The notes below the pieces were generated by a model. The model had not been told where the DNA came from and made no database searches. It worked only from the letters and a program-made list of their open reading frames with translations. 54,735 nt of DNA from Rhodobacteraceae bacterium REDSEA-S34_B6 (GTDB lineage Bacteria > Pseudomonadota > Alphaproteobacteria > Rhodobacterales > Rhodobacteraceae): positions 1-54,735 of the forward strand of contig LUQC01000110.1 of assembly GCA_001627925.1 (NCBI GenBank), written 5' to 3'. The translations under genes were made by a program, and so were the position numbers. Positions 1-8,170 of this stretch are shown piece after piece; position 1 is the stretch's first letter; each line of letters opens with the position of its first letter.

Positions 1-147
1 GAGGGTGGTTTTTCTGACATTGAGAGAAATCACCTTTTAGCACTAGAATTTACCCATAGAATAAGTCTTGGACCAAGAATTTTGCGGGCGGATACAGCAG
101 CTGTTACTGCAATTTCATTGTGGCAAAATTATCTTGGCGACTGGTAA
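1..147 (+). CDS. rsmE: RsmE, 16S rRNA (uracil1498-N3)-methyltransferase, C-terminal end only
   Basis: The window opens inside this gene. The readable tail (48 residues in frame 1) begins [10 protein letters not shown] and continues with [13 protein letters not shown] before a TAA stop. This is the SAM-binding trefoil-knot end of RsmE, whose family signature is GPEGGFS followed by LGPRILRTETA. RsmE methylates N3 of U1498 in 16S rRNA in the assembled 30S subunit. The rsmE-gshA neighbourhood is common in Rhodobacterales, which supports the call. The stop overlaps the start of the next gene (TAATG), suggesting translational coupling. The 5' end lies outside the window. Confidence 0.88.
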   Translation, partial: EGGFSDIERNHLLALEFTHRISLGPRILRADTAAVTAISLWQNYLGDW

Positions 148-635
148 TGAAACAAAATTCTTTGTTACATATTTTGCTTATTTGGCGAGAAACTATTATT
201 GCAATAATCTTTGCTGGCTTGGGTTTGAACTGGATATTAAATTCATTCGGTACGCTTCATACAATTGGATATGGGGTTTTACTAACCGGAATGGTTTTGG
301 CATATGCAAGTTATCAACGTACAAGGTTCAAGAGAACGGAGACTGGGACCGGAATAGTCAAATTCATAGAAGGACAAATTAGTTACTTCGGTCCCGAAAC
401 CGGTGCTATATTTTCAATAAATGATATAAAACGCCTTATTCTGGATAAATCTAAATACTCTAGCAAATGGATAATAGAAAATACCGCAGGTTATCAAATA
501 GAAATACCAACAAATGTAGAGGGCCACGAGGTATTATTTGATGTTTTTAATAGCCTTGAAGGTTTTCCAATTCACAAAATGTTAGAAACATTATCTTCTA
601 AACAAAGCATTAGGACTGTTCTTTGGCAAAAATAA
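147..635 (+). CDS. Small membrane protein of unknown function between rsmE and gshA
   Basis: A 162-residue protein that I do not recognise. I chose the ATG whose A is the last base of the rsmE stop codon (TAATG), because an earlier in-frame start would lie deep inside rsmE. Residues about 10-55 form two hydrophobic segments (around IIAIIFAGLGLNWIL and YGVLLTGMVLAYA) followed by a basic stretch (YQRTRFKR), then a soluble domain of about 100 residues. The layout, two membrane helices plus a cytoplasmic beta-rich domain, resembles small PH-like or YcxB-like membrane proteins, but no motif settles it. Coupling to rsmE suggests they are co-transcribed. Confidence 0.7.
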   Translation: MKQNSLLHILLIWRETIIAIIFAGLGLNWILNSFGTLHTIGYGVLLTGMVLAYASYQRTRFKRTETGTGIVKFIEGQISYFGPETGAIFSINDIKRLILDKSKYSSKWIIENTAGYQIEIPTNVEGHEVLFDVFNSLEGFPIHKMLETLSSKQSIRTVLWQK

Positions 636-717
636 GACTATGATTGCGATGTTTAAGTTAATGTAACAAAAGCGTTAGATTACGTGTAAATTTTTAATAA
701 AGAATTAAGGTCAAATT

Positions 718-2088
718 ATGTCGATTCCCCAGTCTGGTGGCGGTCTTGTTGAGCACTACGATCAGTTAGTGCAATACCTGTCTGACGGATGCAAACCCAG
801 ATCTGACTGGAAAGTTGGAACCGAACATGAAAAATTTGGTTTCTTTAAAGATACGTTAAAGCCGATACCATATAATGGTAAAGTTTCGGTAAAATCATTA
901 TTAGTCGGTTTAAAAGATAATTATGGCTGGGAACCTGTATTTGAGGCAGGCAATATTATTGGCCTTACAAAGGATGGTGCCAACGTTTCACTTGAACCTG
1001 GTGGACAGCTTGAGCTCTCGGGGGCTCCCTTGGCCAGTATCCATGAAACTTGTGATGAGGTTAATACGCATTTAAGCCAGGTAAAGAATATTGCTGACAA
1101 GTTAGGTATAGGCTTTATTGGGCTAGGTACAGCTCCCACCTGGAAACATCACGAAATGCCTTTAATGCCCAAAGGTAGGTACCGACTTATGACAGACTAT
1201 ATGGATAAAGTTGGTACTATGGGTAAAACAATGATGTACCGAACATGCACCGTTCAAGTGAATTTAGACTTTGAGTCTGAGTCCGATATGGTCAAGAAAA
1301 TGAGAGTTGCAATAGCACTGCAACCTGTAAGTACTGCTCTATTTTCCAATTCGCCATTCTTTGAGGGAAAACTTACTAATTGCAAAAGTTGGAGAAGCCG
1401 CGTTTGGAGAGATCTTGATGCATCGCGCACTGGAACAATTCCTTTTATTTTCAAGCCAACGTTTGGATTTGAAAGATGGGTTGAATATGCCCTAGACGTT
1501 CCAATGTATTTCGTTTACCGCGATGGGAAATACATAAATGCATTGGGCCAGTCTTTTCGAGATTTTCTTAAGGGAAAACTACCTGCATTACCAAATGAGT
1601 TACCAACCTTAAATGACTGGGCTGATCATCTTACGACAATATTTCCTGAAGCCCGCTTAAAAAAATTTATAGAAATGCGTGGAGCGGATGGAGGACCATG
1701 GCGCAGCCTTTGTGCACTTCCCGCGCTGTGGGTTGGTTTGTGTTACAATCAGTCCTCGTTAGACGCAGCATGGGATCTTGTTAAAACATGGACAAGTCAG
1801 ACACGAGAAGAGCTTAGGGTAGAAGCCGCAAATAAAGGCCTGCATTGCAAAGTCGGTAAAATTAAAATGATCGAATTAGCTAGGGAAGTAATAGCCATTG
1901 CCAATGAAGGTCTAAAAGCTCGCTGTATTCCTAGTTCAAACTTAAAATTCCCAGATGAAACTCATTTTCTAGATGCGCTAAATGAAGTTGTTGAAAGTGA
2001 GCGTACGGCTGCCGATAAATTAATCGAACTTTACAGAAACAATTGGAACCAGGATGTTTCCAAAGTATTCGATCAGCATAGTTACTGA
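718..2088 (+). CDS. gshA: Glutamate-cysteine ligase, plant/alphaproteobacterial type
   Basis: Catalyses ATP-dependent joining of L-glutamate and L-cysteine, the first step of glutathione synthesis in the cytoplasm. The 456-residue length fits the GCS2-family (plant and alphaproteobacterial) enzyme rather than the enterobacterial type. Visible family features are GTEHEKFGF near residue 34, the glycine-rich GGQLELSGAPL near residue 99, the MYRTCTVQVNLDF segment near residue 170 and RGADGGPW near residue 320. The intact reading frame and an A-rich leader with AATTAAGGTC just upstream support the start. It converges on ubiB with only 12 bases between stops. Confidence 0.95.
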   Translation: MSIPQSGGGLVEHYDQLVQYLSDGCKPRSDWKVGTEHEKFGFFKDTLKPIPYNGKVSVKSLLVGLKDNYGWEPVFEAGNIIGLTKDGANVSLEPGGQLELSGAPLASIHETCDEVNTHLSQVKNIADKLGIGFIGLGTAPTWKHHEMPLMPKGRYRLMTDYMDKVGTMGKTMMYRTCTVQVNLDFESESDMVKKMRVAIALQPVSTALFSNSPFFEGKLTNCKSWRSRVWRDLDASRTGTIPFIFKPTFGFERWVEYALDVPMYFVYRDGKYINALGQSFRDFLKGKLPALPNELPTLNDWADHLTTIFPEARLKKFIEMRGADGGPWRSLCALPALWVGLCYNQSSLDAAWDLVKTWTSQTREELRVEAANKGLHCKVGKIKMIELAREVIAIANEGLKARCIPSSNLKFPDETHFLDALNEVVESERTAADKLIELYRNNWNQDVSKVFDQHSY

Positions 2089-2100
2089 TATTACGTGTGT

Positions 2101-3648
2101 TCAATTAAAGTTAATCGGTATGCACAGTAATAAAATTAGTATTGCTAAGCATGCGAATATAAATCCTAACCCAAATGGCTTTAAACTAACATTCCAGCTT
2201 CTTTTCACGATTTGAGGTTCTGGATTAGACTGTTTAATCAATGCCTGTTCTACCAGGCTAGGTAATCTAGGTCCGAAGCGAGCCAAAACTTTTAGTGTGG
2301 TTGTTAAATCATTCAGTACTGCAGCCGGGCCCAAGTTAGATTTAATATACCCCTCGACAATCGGACGGGCAACTTCCCAGATATTTATTTGAGGATTTAA
2401 AGATCTAGCTACGCCTTCAACGACTACCATTGTCCGCTGCAGTAATATAAGTTCTGTGCGCGTTTCCATGCCAAAACGCTCAGTAACCTCAAATAGATAG
2501 CTTAAAAGCCTACCCATTGATATATTGGATGCATCCATACCAAAAATTGGCTCCCCTACGGCACGCAGAGCGCGTGCAAACTCATCTACATCCTGATCTT
2601 GTGGAACATATCCCGCTTCAAAATGCACTTGCGCAACACGCTTGTAATCCCTTTTTATAAAGCCAAACAAGATTTCGGCGTAAACACGCCTGGTGTACTC
2701 ATCAATATGCCCCATGATTCCAAAATCGAAGGCCACAATATCTCCGCTACTAGACACTTTAAGATTTCCTTGATGCATGTCCGCGTGAAAGAAGCCATCG
2801 CGAAGAGCATGGTTCAAAAACATATGCAAGACCCTATCACCAAGCTCACTGAGGTTATGACCAGCTGCAGCTAGTGCATCTACATCTCCCATCGGCACCC
2901 CATCAGCCCAATCTAAAGTCATCACTCTACGACTAGACAAACTCCAGTTAACTGAGGGTACAGAAAAACCCTTGTCTTCTTTGATATTTGCTAAAAATTC
3001 GGATGCAGATGCACTCTCTAGTCGTAAATCCAGTTCTCCCCGAACAACACCATCAAAATGAGCTATCACGTCCATCGGTTTCAATCGGCGCGATTTGGGA
3101 GACACAAACTCAACTAACCTGGCAGCAAAATAAAAGGTATCAAGATCTTTTTGAAACGCTCGTTCTATTTCCGGCCTTAAAACTTTTATAGCAACACTCT
3201 GTCCAGTGTCTTTCAATTCGCCCCGGTGCACCTGAGCAATCGATGCTGCCGCAACGGGTTCTGAAAAATCGCTAAATACATCATCAGCATCAAGACCGAT
3301 CTCCGACTTAAAACTTTGCTTTGCAACATCAGTAGAGAAGGGAGGTAACCGATCTTGTAAAACACGTAGTTGTTCAGCGAGTTCTGGGCCCACAACATCT
3401 GGACGCGTAGACAATATTTGACCAAATTTAATGTAAGCGGGACCCATCGCTGTCAGGGCTCTAGGAGCTGGCGGTAAGGATTGATCTCCTCTTCGACCTA
3501 AAAACTGAAATGGCCAAACAATAAACCTTGCAGCAAACTTTAAGGTTCTAGGTGCATCTAGAGCATTTAGTATAACTGGCATAGCGCCGGTGCGCTCAAG
3601 GGTTGCACCAGTACGAATTAAGCGCAAAATATTATGAGGCCCACGCAT
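2101..3648 (-). CDS. ubiB: UbiB, ubiquinone biosynthesis ABC1-family kinase-like protein
   Basis: Atypical protein-kinase-like ATPase needed for ubiquinone synthesis, thought to act on or extract membrane-bound quinone intermediates. The 515 residues show the UbiB hallmarks: the KxGQ motif (YIKFGQILSTRP, about residue 108), the alanine-rich loop AAASIAQVHRG (about 166), VAIKVLRP with the catalytic lysine, HADMHQGN and FDFGIMG. A hydrophobic C-terminus (LGFIFACLAILILLLCI) forms the expected membrane anchor. Its ATG follows the ubiE stop directly (TAA then ATG), so the two are one operon. A second, more divergent ABC1-family gene lies at 27.7-29.0 kb. Confidence 0.95.
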   Translation of the reverse strand: MRGPHNILRLIRTGATLERTGAMPVILNALDAPRTLKFAARFIVWPFQFLGRRGDQSLPPAPRALTAMGPAYIKFGQILSTRPDVVGPELAEQLRVLQDRLPPFSTDVAKQSFKSEIGLDADDVFSDFSEPVAAASIAQVHRGELKDTGQSVAIKVLRPEIERAFQKDLDTFYFAARLVEFVSPKSRRLKPMDVIAHFDGVVRGELDLRLESASASEFLANIKEDKGFSVPSVNWSLSSRRVMTLDWADGVPMGDVDALAAAGHNLSELGDRVLHMFLNHALRDGFFHADMHQGNLKVSSSGDIVAFDFGIMGHIDEYTRRVYAEILFGFIKRDYKRVAQVHFEAGYVPQDQDVDEFARALRAVGEPIFGMDASNISMGRLLSYLFEVTERFGMETRTELILLQRTMVVVEGVARSLNPQINIWEVARPIVEGYIKSNLGPAAVLNDLTTTLKVLARFGPRLPSLVEQALIKQSNPEPQIVKRSWNVSLKPFGLGFIFACLAILILLLCIPINFN

Positions 3649-4401
3649 TTAAATTTTCCATCCAGAGTGCAAACAGGCGACTCCCATCGTTAAATTACGA
3701 TATTTTGTTTTCTCAAAACCAGCGCTGTTAACAAGTTTCATAAAATCTTCTTGATTTGGAAACTTCCTAATGCTTTCAACAAGATACTGATAACTACTTT
3801 TATCACCAGCGATTATTTGCCCTAATCTTGGTATCACGTTAAATGAATATTTATCATAGCCCCATTGCAATAAATCGTTTGGAATATGGGAAAACTCAAG
3901 AACCATAATTCTACCGCCTGGCTTCAAAACCCGATATGCCTCAGATAAAGCTATTTTTGGGTCGGTAACATTACGTATCCCAAAACTAATAGTGTAGACG
4001 TCGAAAGTGTCATCTTCGAAAGGAAGAGCCATAGCATCCCCAACAACCCACTCGAGCTGCCCAGACAGGCCAACCGTTTCGGCCCTTTTTCTTCCCTCTA
4101 CTAGCATTGGTTCAGTTAAATCCAAAACTGTAGCATTTGCAGTTCTAGCGCGTTTAAGAAAGCGAAATGAAATATCACCAGTGCCTCCTGCCACATCTAA
4201 CAAGGATTGAAACCCTCTAGGGGCTAACCAATCCATCATCGCATCCTTCCAAACCCTGTGTATTCCCAAAGACATCAAATCGTTCATGACATCATATTTT
4301 GATGCAACCGAACTAAAGACTCCTTGGACTTTTTCAGCTTTGTCTTTTTTTAATATGGTTTCAAAACCAAAATGAGTTGTATTTTCTTTTTTGTCTGACA
4401 T
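3649..4401 (-). CDS. ubiE: UbiE, demethylmenaquinone/2-methoxy-6-polyprenyl-1,4-benzoquinol C-methyltransferase
   Basis: SAM-dependent C-methyltransferase of ubiquinone biosynthesis. The 250-residue protein has the class I SAM-binding motif [15 protein letters not shown] (about residue 66), the UbiE signature [15 protein letters not shown], then [12 protein letters not shown] and [16 protein letters not shown]-terminal [29 protein letters not shown] is also typical. First gene of the ubiE-ubiB pair. It diverges from mutM across an 84-base gap that must hold both promoters. The ubiE-ubiB-mutM arrangement is conserved in many Alphaproteobacteria. Confidence 0.96.
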   Translation of the reverse strand: MSDKKENTTHFGFETILKKDKAEKVQGVFSSVASKYDVMNDLMSLGIHRVWKDAMMDWLAPRGFQSLLDVAGGTGDISFRFLKRARTANATVLDLTEPMLVEGRKRAETVGLSGQLEWVVGDAMALPFEDDTFDVYTISFGIRNVTDPKIALSEAYRVLKPGGRIMVLEFSHIPNDLLQWGYDKYSFNVIPRLGQIIAGDKSSYQYLVESIRKFPNQEDFMKLVNSAGFEKTKYRNLTMGVACLHSGWKI

Positions 4402-4485
4402 TGCTCCAAGCCGAAAACATTTTATGTTACTTATAGTTTAGTTACGGCGCGATACAATGCGCTCATGCATTTATGAGATAGATTT

Positions 4486-5337
4486 ATGCCTGAATTACCA
4501 GAAGTTGAAACCGTTTTACGGGGTATTTCTCCATTTATGGAAGGTAATGAAATTGAATATGCTGAAGTAAATAGGCCAGACCTTAGAAAACCATTTCCCA
4601 TTAATCTTGCGAAGCGCTTAAAAAATCGCAAGATAAATTTTTTGCACCGAAGGTCAAAATATATACTCATTGATTTATCAGACGGGGAAACTTTAATTAT
4701 GCACTTGGGGATGTCAGGTCGAATATTGATTTCTCAAAATGTTACGGGTAATTTCCACCATAATTCAAGTCACACCCAGAAGCATGACCACTTTATTTTG
4801 CATTTGAAGGATAACCACATGGTTACCTTTAATGATCCTAGGCGATTTGGCGTTATTGATTTACTTGAAACAAAGTCATTAGAAATAAGCAGCATGCTAA
4901 GCCACATTGGGCCAGAACCATTAAGCAATAGGTTCAATGAAGAATATTTTATAAATGTCATGAGGGGTAAAAAAACTAATATAAAATCAGCGCTACTGGA
5001 TCAGCGTCTTGTTGCTGGCCTTGGCAATATATATGCTTGCGAAGCATTATTCCGGGCCGGAATATCCCCAAAACGCCAAGCATTTAGTATATCACACAAG
5101 AGGCTCGGCTTTCTTGTGCCTATAATCAAGGAAATACTAACGGAAGCAATATCATCAGGCGGTTCCTCATTAAGGGATTTTCGTAATTCCGCCGGAGGCT
5201 TGGGCTATTTCCAGCATAAGTTTGAGGTCTATGGAAGAGAAAATCAAAATTGCTATAACACACAATGTACCAGAAAAATTAAACGTATTATTCAGGCAGG
5301 CCGATCAAGTTTTTATTGCGGTAATTGCCAAAGATAA
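4486..5337 (+). CDS. mutM: MutM (Fpg), formamidopyrimidine-DNA glycosylase
   Basis: Base-excision repair enzyme that removes 8-oxoguanine and other oxidised purines and cuts the abasic site. The N-terminus MPELPEVETV carries the catalytic Pro2 and Glu3. The core shows MHLGMSGR, FNDPRRFG, and the H2TH segment GLGNIYACEALFRAGISP. The C-terminal zinc finger has four cysteines (CYNTQC then CGNC, with the GRSSFYC loop). The 283-residue length is standard. It diverges from ubiE and is followed by the enoyl-CoA hydratase 62 bases on, so both may share a transcript. Confidence 0.96.
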   Translation: MPELPEVETVLRGISPFMEGNEIEYAEVNRPDLRKPFPINLAKRLKNRKINFLHRRSKYILIDLSDGETLIMHLGMSGRILISQNVTGNFHHNSSHTQKHDHFILHLKDNHMVTFNDPRRFGVIDLLETKSLEISSMLSHIGPEPLSNRFNEEYFINVMRGKKTNIKSALLDQRLVAGLGNIYACEALFRAGISPKRQAFSISHKRLGFLVPIIKEILTEAISSGGSSLRDFRNSAGGLGYFQHKFEVYGRENQNCYNTQCTRKIKRIIQAGRSSFYCGNCQR

Positions 5338-5399
5338 CTTGAGTCTTTTGACAGAAATGATAAAAAAACCTCTCATAAATGCTAAGAAGGGCAGAGCTT

Positions 5400-6176
5400 A
5401 TGGCTTACGAGACAATCATAGTTGATGTTGAGGACCACGTCTGTGTTATAACACTTAATCGCCCTGAGGCACTGAATGCACTTAGCAAAGAACTTCTTGA
5501 CGAACTTGCAGAAGCCTTAGAAGAAAGTCAGAAAAATGACAAAGTTCGGTGTATAGTAATCACAGGCTCAGAGAAAGCATTCGCAGCAGGTGCTGATATA
5601 AAAATGATGCAAGATAAGAACTTTTCTGAGGTGTTTTTAGAAGACCTGTTCACAAACCAAGCCGATAGGATTTCTAGAATTAGAAAACCAATAATTGCGG
5701 CTGTATCTGGCTATGCATTAGGCGGTGGATGTGAACTAGCAATGATGTGTGATTTCATAATTTGCTCTGATACGGCTAAATTTGGCCAACCTGAAATCAA
5801 TCTTGGGATCTCTGCTGGGTTAGGTGGTACACAAAGGTTAACGCGTTTTGTTGGCAAATCCAAAGCAATGGAAATGAACCTGACAGGAAGATTAATGGAA
5901 GCAGAGGAAGCCGAACGATGCGGATTAGTTAGCAGAGTTGTGCCAGCTAAAAAACTCCTCGAAGAAGCCATATCTGCCGCTCTGAAGATATCTGAAAAAT
6001 CATTGCTTACAACTATGGCAGTTAAAGAAATGGTAAATAGAGCCTACGAATTACCATTAGCAGAGGGATTACGGTTTGAGCGAAGAGTGTTTCATTCCTT
6101 GTTTTCAACAGAGGACCAAAAGGAAGGAATGGCCGCATTCAGTGAAAAACGGGATGCTCAGTTCCGCGATAGATAA
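5400..6176 (+). CDS. Enoyl-CoA hydratase, crotonase family
   Basis: Hydrates trans-2-enoyl-CoA to 3-hydroxyacyl-CoA in fatty-acid beta-oxidation. I chose the ATG at 5400 (protein MAYETIIVDVED, 258 residues, the usual family length) over an upstream start because AAGAAGGGCAG, a fair ribosome site, sits just before it. Crotonase features are visible: LNRPEALNALS, the oxyanion-hole segment GSEKAFAAGADIKMM, AVSGYALGGGCELAMMCD and QPEINLGISAGLGGTQRL with the catalytic glutamates. C-terminal SEKRDAQFRDR matches the short-chain FadB1-type hydratases found next to mutM and rpsT in Rhodobacterales. Confidence 0.93.
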   Translation: MAYETIIVDVEDHVCVITLNRPEALNALSKELLDELAEALEESQKNDKVRCIVITGSEKAFAAGADIKMMQDKNFSEVFLEDLFTNQADRISRIRKPIIAAVSGYALGGGCELAMMCDFIICSDTAKFGQPEINLGISAGLGGTQRLTRFVGKSKAMEMNLTGRLMEAEEAERCGLVSRVVPAKKLLEEAISAALKISEKSLLTTMAVKEMVNRAYELPLAEGLRFERRVFHSLFSTEDQKEGMAAFSEKRDAQFRDR

Positions 6177-6268
6177 TAAAAAAGCACCAATTTATCAGTA
6201 GACATGTTGACTCGAATACAAGAGACGCATAAAGAGCAACGAAATTTGTGAAATATAGGGATCGGTAA

Positions 6269-6532
6269 ATGGCAAATACGCCTCAGTCAAAAAAGCGTGC
6301 AAGACAAAACGAGCGAAAGCTAGAAGTTAACAAAGCGCGTCGATCAAGGATACGCACATTTCTAAAAAAAGTAGAGGAAGCTATATCGTCAGGTGATAAG
6401 AACGCCGCTAATACAGCGTTAAAATCCGCTCAGCCTGAGCTAATGCGTGGTGTTACTAAAGGTGTTTACAAAAAAAATACTGCCGCAAGGAAAATGTCAC
6501 GGCTTTCATCCAGAGTTAAAAGCCTAACTTGA
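6269..6532 (+). CDS. rpsT: Small ribosomal subunit protein S20 (bS20)
   Basis: The 87-residue, strongly basic protein begins [17 protein letters not shown] and contains the family's [33 protein letters not shown] segments. It binds the 5' domain of 16S rRNA in early 30S assembly. The ribosome site GGGATCGG lies just upstream. A textbook intrinsic terminator follows at once, so rpsT ends its transcript. Its position just before dnaA is conserved in many Alphaproteobacteria. Confidence 0.97.
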   Translation: MANTPQSKKRARQNERKLEVNKARRSRIRTFLKKVEEAISSGDKNAANTALKSAQPELMRGVTKGVYKKNTAARKMSRLSSRVKSLT

Positions 6533-6886
6533 TAATTAGTGAGATGTAATTTTTGAAGGACGCGTTTCGCGTCCTTTTTATTTTGATGAATACTTTTTAC
6601 AACAATCAGAGATTCTCTTCATTTTTTTTTGAGTCAAGTCTTAAGTTCTGTTGAATGATTCAAAAAACACTTGTTAATGTCTTTATAGCGAGTCGTTCGC
6701 CTGGGGGGTTCAGTTGATTAGGAGTTGTATGCCACACTTCGCCTAAATTCTGGCCAATCTAAAATTTTGTAACATCGCTAGTGGAGTTTATCTTCGCCAA
6801 GCTTGATCTGTGTACATTCTTTAGCGGGTAGTAACGCCTCTTCAGGTTTTAAGCTGGGACACAACTGAAGTTTTGGGAATTAAAAA
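6533..6886. other. Intergenic region between rpsT and dnaA
   Basis: A 354-base stretch with no gene. It holds the rpsT terminator at its left end, then AT-rich sequence that must contain the dnaA promoter. This is a candidate place for the replication origin by analogy with other bacteria, but reading both strands I found no convincing DnaA box: the best partial matches to TTATCCACA share only about six of nine bases. No inverted repeat other than the terminator stands out. AATTAAAAA sits before the dnaA ATG without a strong ribosome site; GGGAATT at 6874 is the closest candidate. Confidence 0.5.
6556..6585 (+). terminator. Intrinsic terminator of rpsT
   Basis: A perfect 9-base stem AAGGACGCG / CGCGTCCTT with a TTT loop (6556-6576), followed by TTTATTTT. 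It lies 24 bases after the rpsT stop codon and isolates rpsT from dnaA. Confidence 0.9.
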
Positions 6887-7891
6887 ATGAACAAAGATTT
6901 ATGGGGACAAATTCAAGAGGAACTTCAGGAAACAATAGGAAAAAATAACTTCACTAATTGGATTTCACCACTAAAATTCTCAGAAGTAGTTGATGGTGTT
7001 GCAACATTTAAGGTACCAACAACTTTTTTAGGTAATTATGTTTCTCAAAATTTTGGTGATATAATTCTTTTCAAACTCAATAGCGTTGATAAAAGTGTAA
7101 CACGGATTTCCTTTAAAGTTAGTGACAGCGTTTTACCGAAGAAATCTGATGCAAAGAGTGAGGTAAAAGTTTCAAAGTCTGCCGTTAATCGGTCTGAAGT
7201 TATACCTGGAGCTCCTTTGGACCCAAGGTTTACTTTTGATAGTTTTATTGTTGGGAAACCAAATGAACTGGCACATGCTGCGGCAAGAAGAGTTGCGGAT
7301 GGCACTTCTGTGACTTTCAATCCACTATTTTTATACGGTGGCGTAGGATTAGGTAAAACACATTTAATGCACGCTATAGCGTGGGAATTGTCGAATAAAA
7401 GACCAGATTTAAATGTTTTATATCTATCGGCCGAACAATTTATGTACCGCTTTGTACAGTCATTGCGTGAACGAAAGATGATGGATTTCAAACAAATCTT
7501 CCGATCGGTAGATATACTGATGGTAGACGACGTTCAGTTTATTGCAGGGAAAGATAGCACTCAGGAAGAGTTTTTTCATACTTTCAACGCGCTGGTTGAT
7601 CAGGGAAAACAGATTATAATTTCAGCAGATAGGGCCCCTGGCGAAATAAAAGGCCTCGAAGAAAGGATTAAAAGCAGATTGCAGTGTGGTTTAGTTGTAG
7701 ATTTACACCCAACTAATTATGAGCTGCGACTTGGAATTCTCCAATCCAAAGTGGATATGTATAGCAAACAGTATCCAGATCTCAGTTTTGATCCGGAAGT
7801 TTTAGAGTTTTTAGCTCTTCGAATATCAACAAATGTTAGCGCGTCCCCGGCAAATTGCTATGTATTTATCCAAAAACCTTACGAGCCGTAG
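6887..7891 (+). CDS. dnaA: DnaA replication initiator, domains I-III, truncated by a frameshifting deletion
   Basis: DnaA binds oriC and opens it for replication. Residues 1-90 are domain I ([29 protein letters not shown]). The AAA+ core follows: [22 protein letters not shown], Walker [11 protein letters not shown], Walker [15 protein letters not shown], and [27 protein letters not shown] with the arginine finger region. The frame then reads LALRISTNV and leaves the family: 12 unrelated residues and a stop. In intact DnaA, NV is followed by RELEGALNR (sensor II arginine), the AAA+ lid and the start of domain IV. Those roughly 70 residues are absent here, and the remaining domain IV continues in another frame (7838-8033). 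As written, this product cannot bind DnaA boxes. Confidence 0.9.
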   Translation: MNKDLWGQIQEELQETIGKNNFTNWISPLKFSEVVDGVATFKVPTTFLGNYVSQNFGDIILFKLNSVDKSVTRISFKVSDSVLPKKSDAKSEVKVSKSAVNRSEVIPGAPLDPRFTFDSFIVGKPNELAHAAARRVADGTSVTFNPLFLYGGVGLGKTHLMHAIAWELSNKRPDLNVLYLSAEQFMYRFVQSLRERKMMDFKQIFRSVDILMVDDVQFIAGKDSTQEEFFHTFNALVDQGKQIIISADRAPGEIKGLEERIKSRLQCGLVVDLHPTNYELRLGILQSKVDMYSKQYPDLSFDPEVLEFLALRISTNVSASPANCYVFIQKPYEP

Positions 7892-8033
7892 CCTGCCAGA
7901 AATAGGAAGAAGATTTGGAGGGCGAGATCATACAACTGTAATGCACGGTGTTAAACGAATTGAGGAACTCAAAATCCAAGATGGCCAGGTTGCAGAAGAC
8001 GTTGAAATCTTACGCCGCGCACTCGAAGCTTAA
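7833..8033 (+). pseudogene. dnaA: DnaA domain IV fragment, out of frame with the upstream dnaA part
   Basis: From 7838 this frame reads [19 protein letters not shown] and then [18 protein letters not shown], the helix-turn-helix signature that reads DnaA boxes, ending [26 protein letters not shown] at the normal DnaA C-terminus. It overlaps the end of the upstream dnaA reading frame in a different phase. An ATG exists at 7833 by chance, but no ribosome site precedes it, so this is best seen as the 3' part of a single broken dnaA spanning 6887-8033, not an independent gene. Confidence 0.88.
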
Positions 8034-8112
8034 GACTAGTTATTAAGTAAAGATAAATATCATAATTCTGGTCCATACTGCGAAATCTATTGAATGATAG
8101 AAAACACTTGAG

Positions 8113-8136
8113 CAGGTTATAAAATGGTTTAACCTG
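8113..8136. repeat. Inverted repeat in the dnaA-dnaN spacer
   Basis: CAGGTTA and TAACCTG form a perfect 7-base inverted repeat separated by 10 bases, 35 bases before the dnaN ATG. There is no clean T-run after it, so it is more likely a leader hairpin or a protein-binding site than a terminator. Its role is unknown. Confidence 0.45.
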
Positions 8137-8170
8137 GCATTCCGATTATTTTAACATAGGAGCAGAGGGA

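Noticed and set aside
7833-8033. Independent small gene or programmed frameshift to make full DnaA
   Set aside because: No slippery sequence or ribosome site is visible, and a frameshift cannot supply the roughly 70 residues (sensor II and lid) that are missing.
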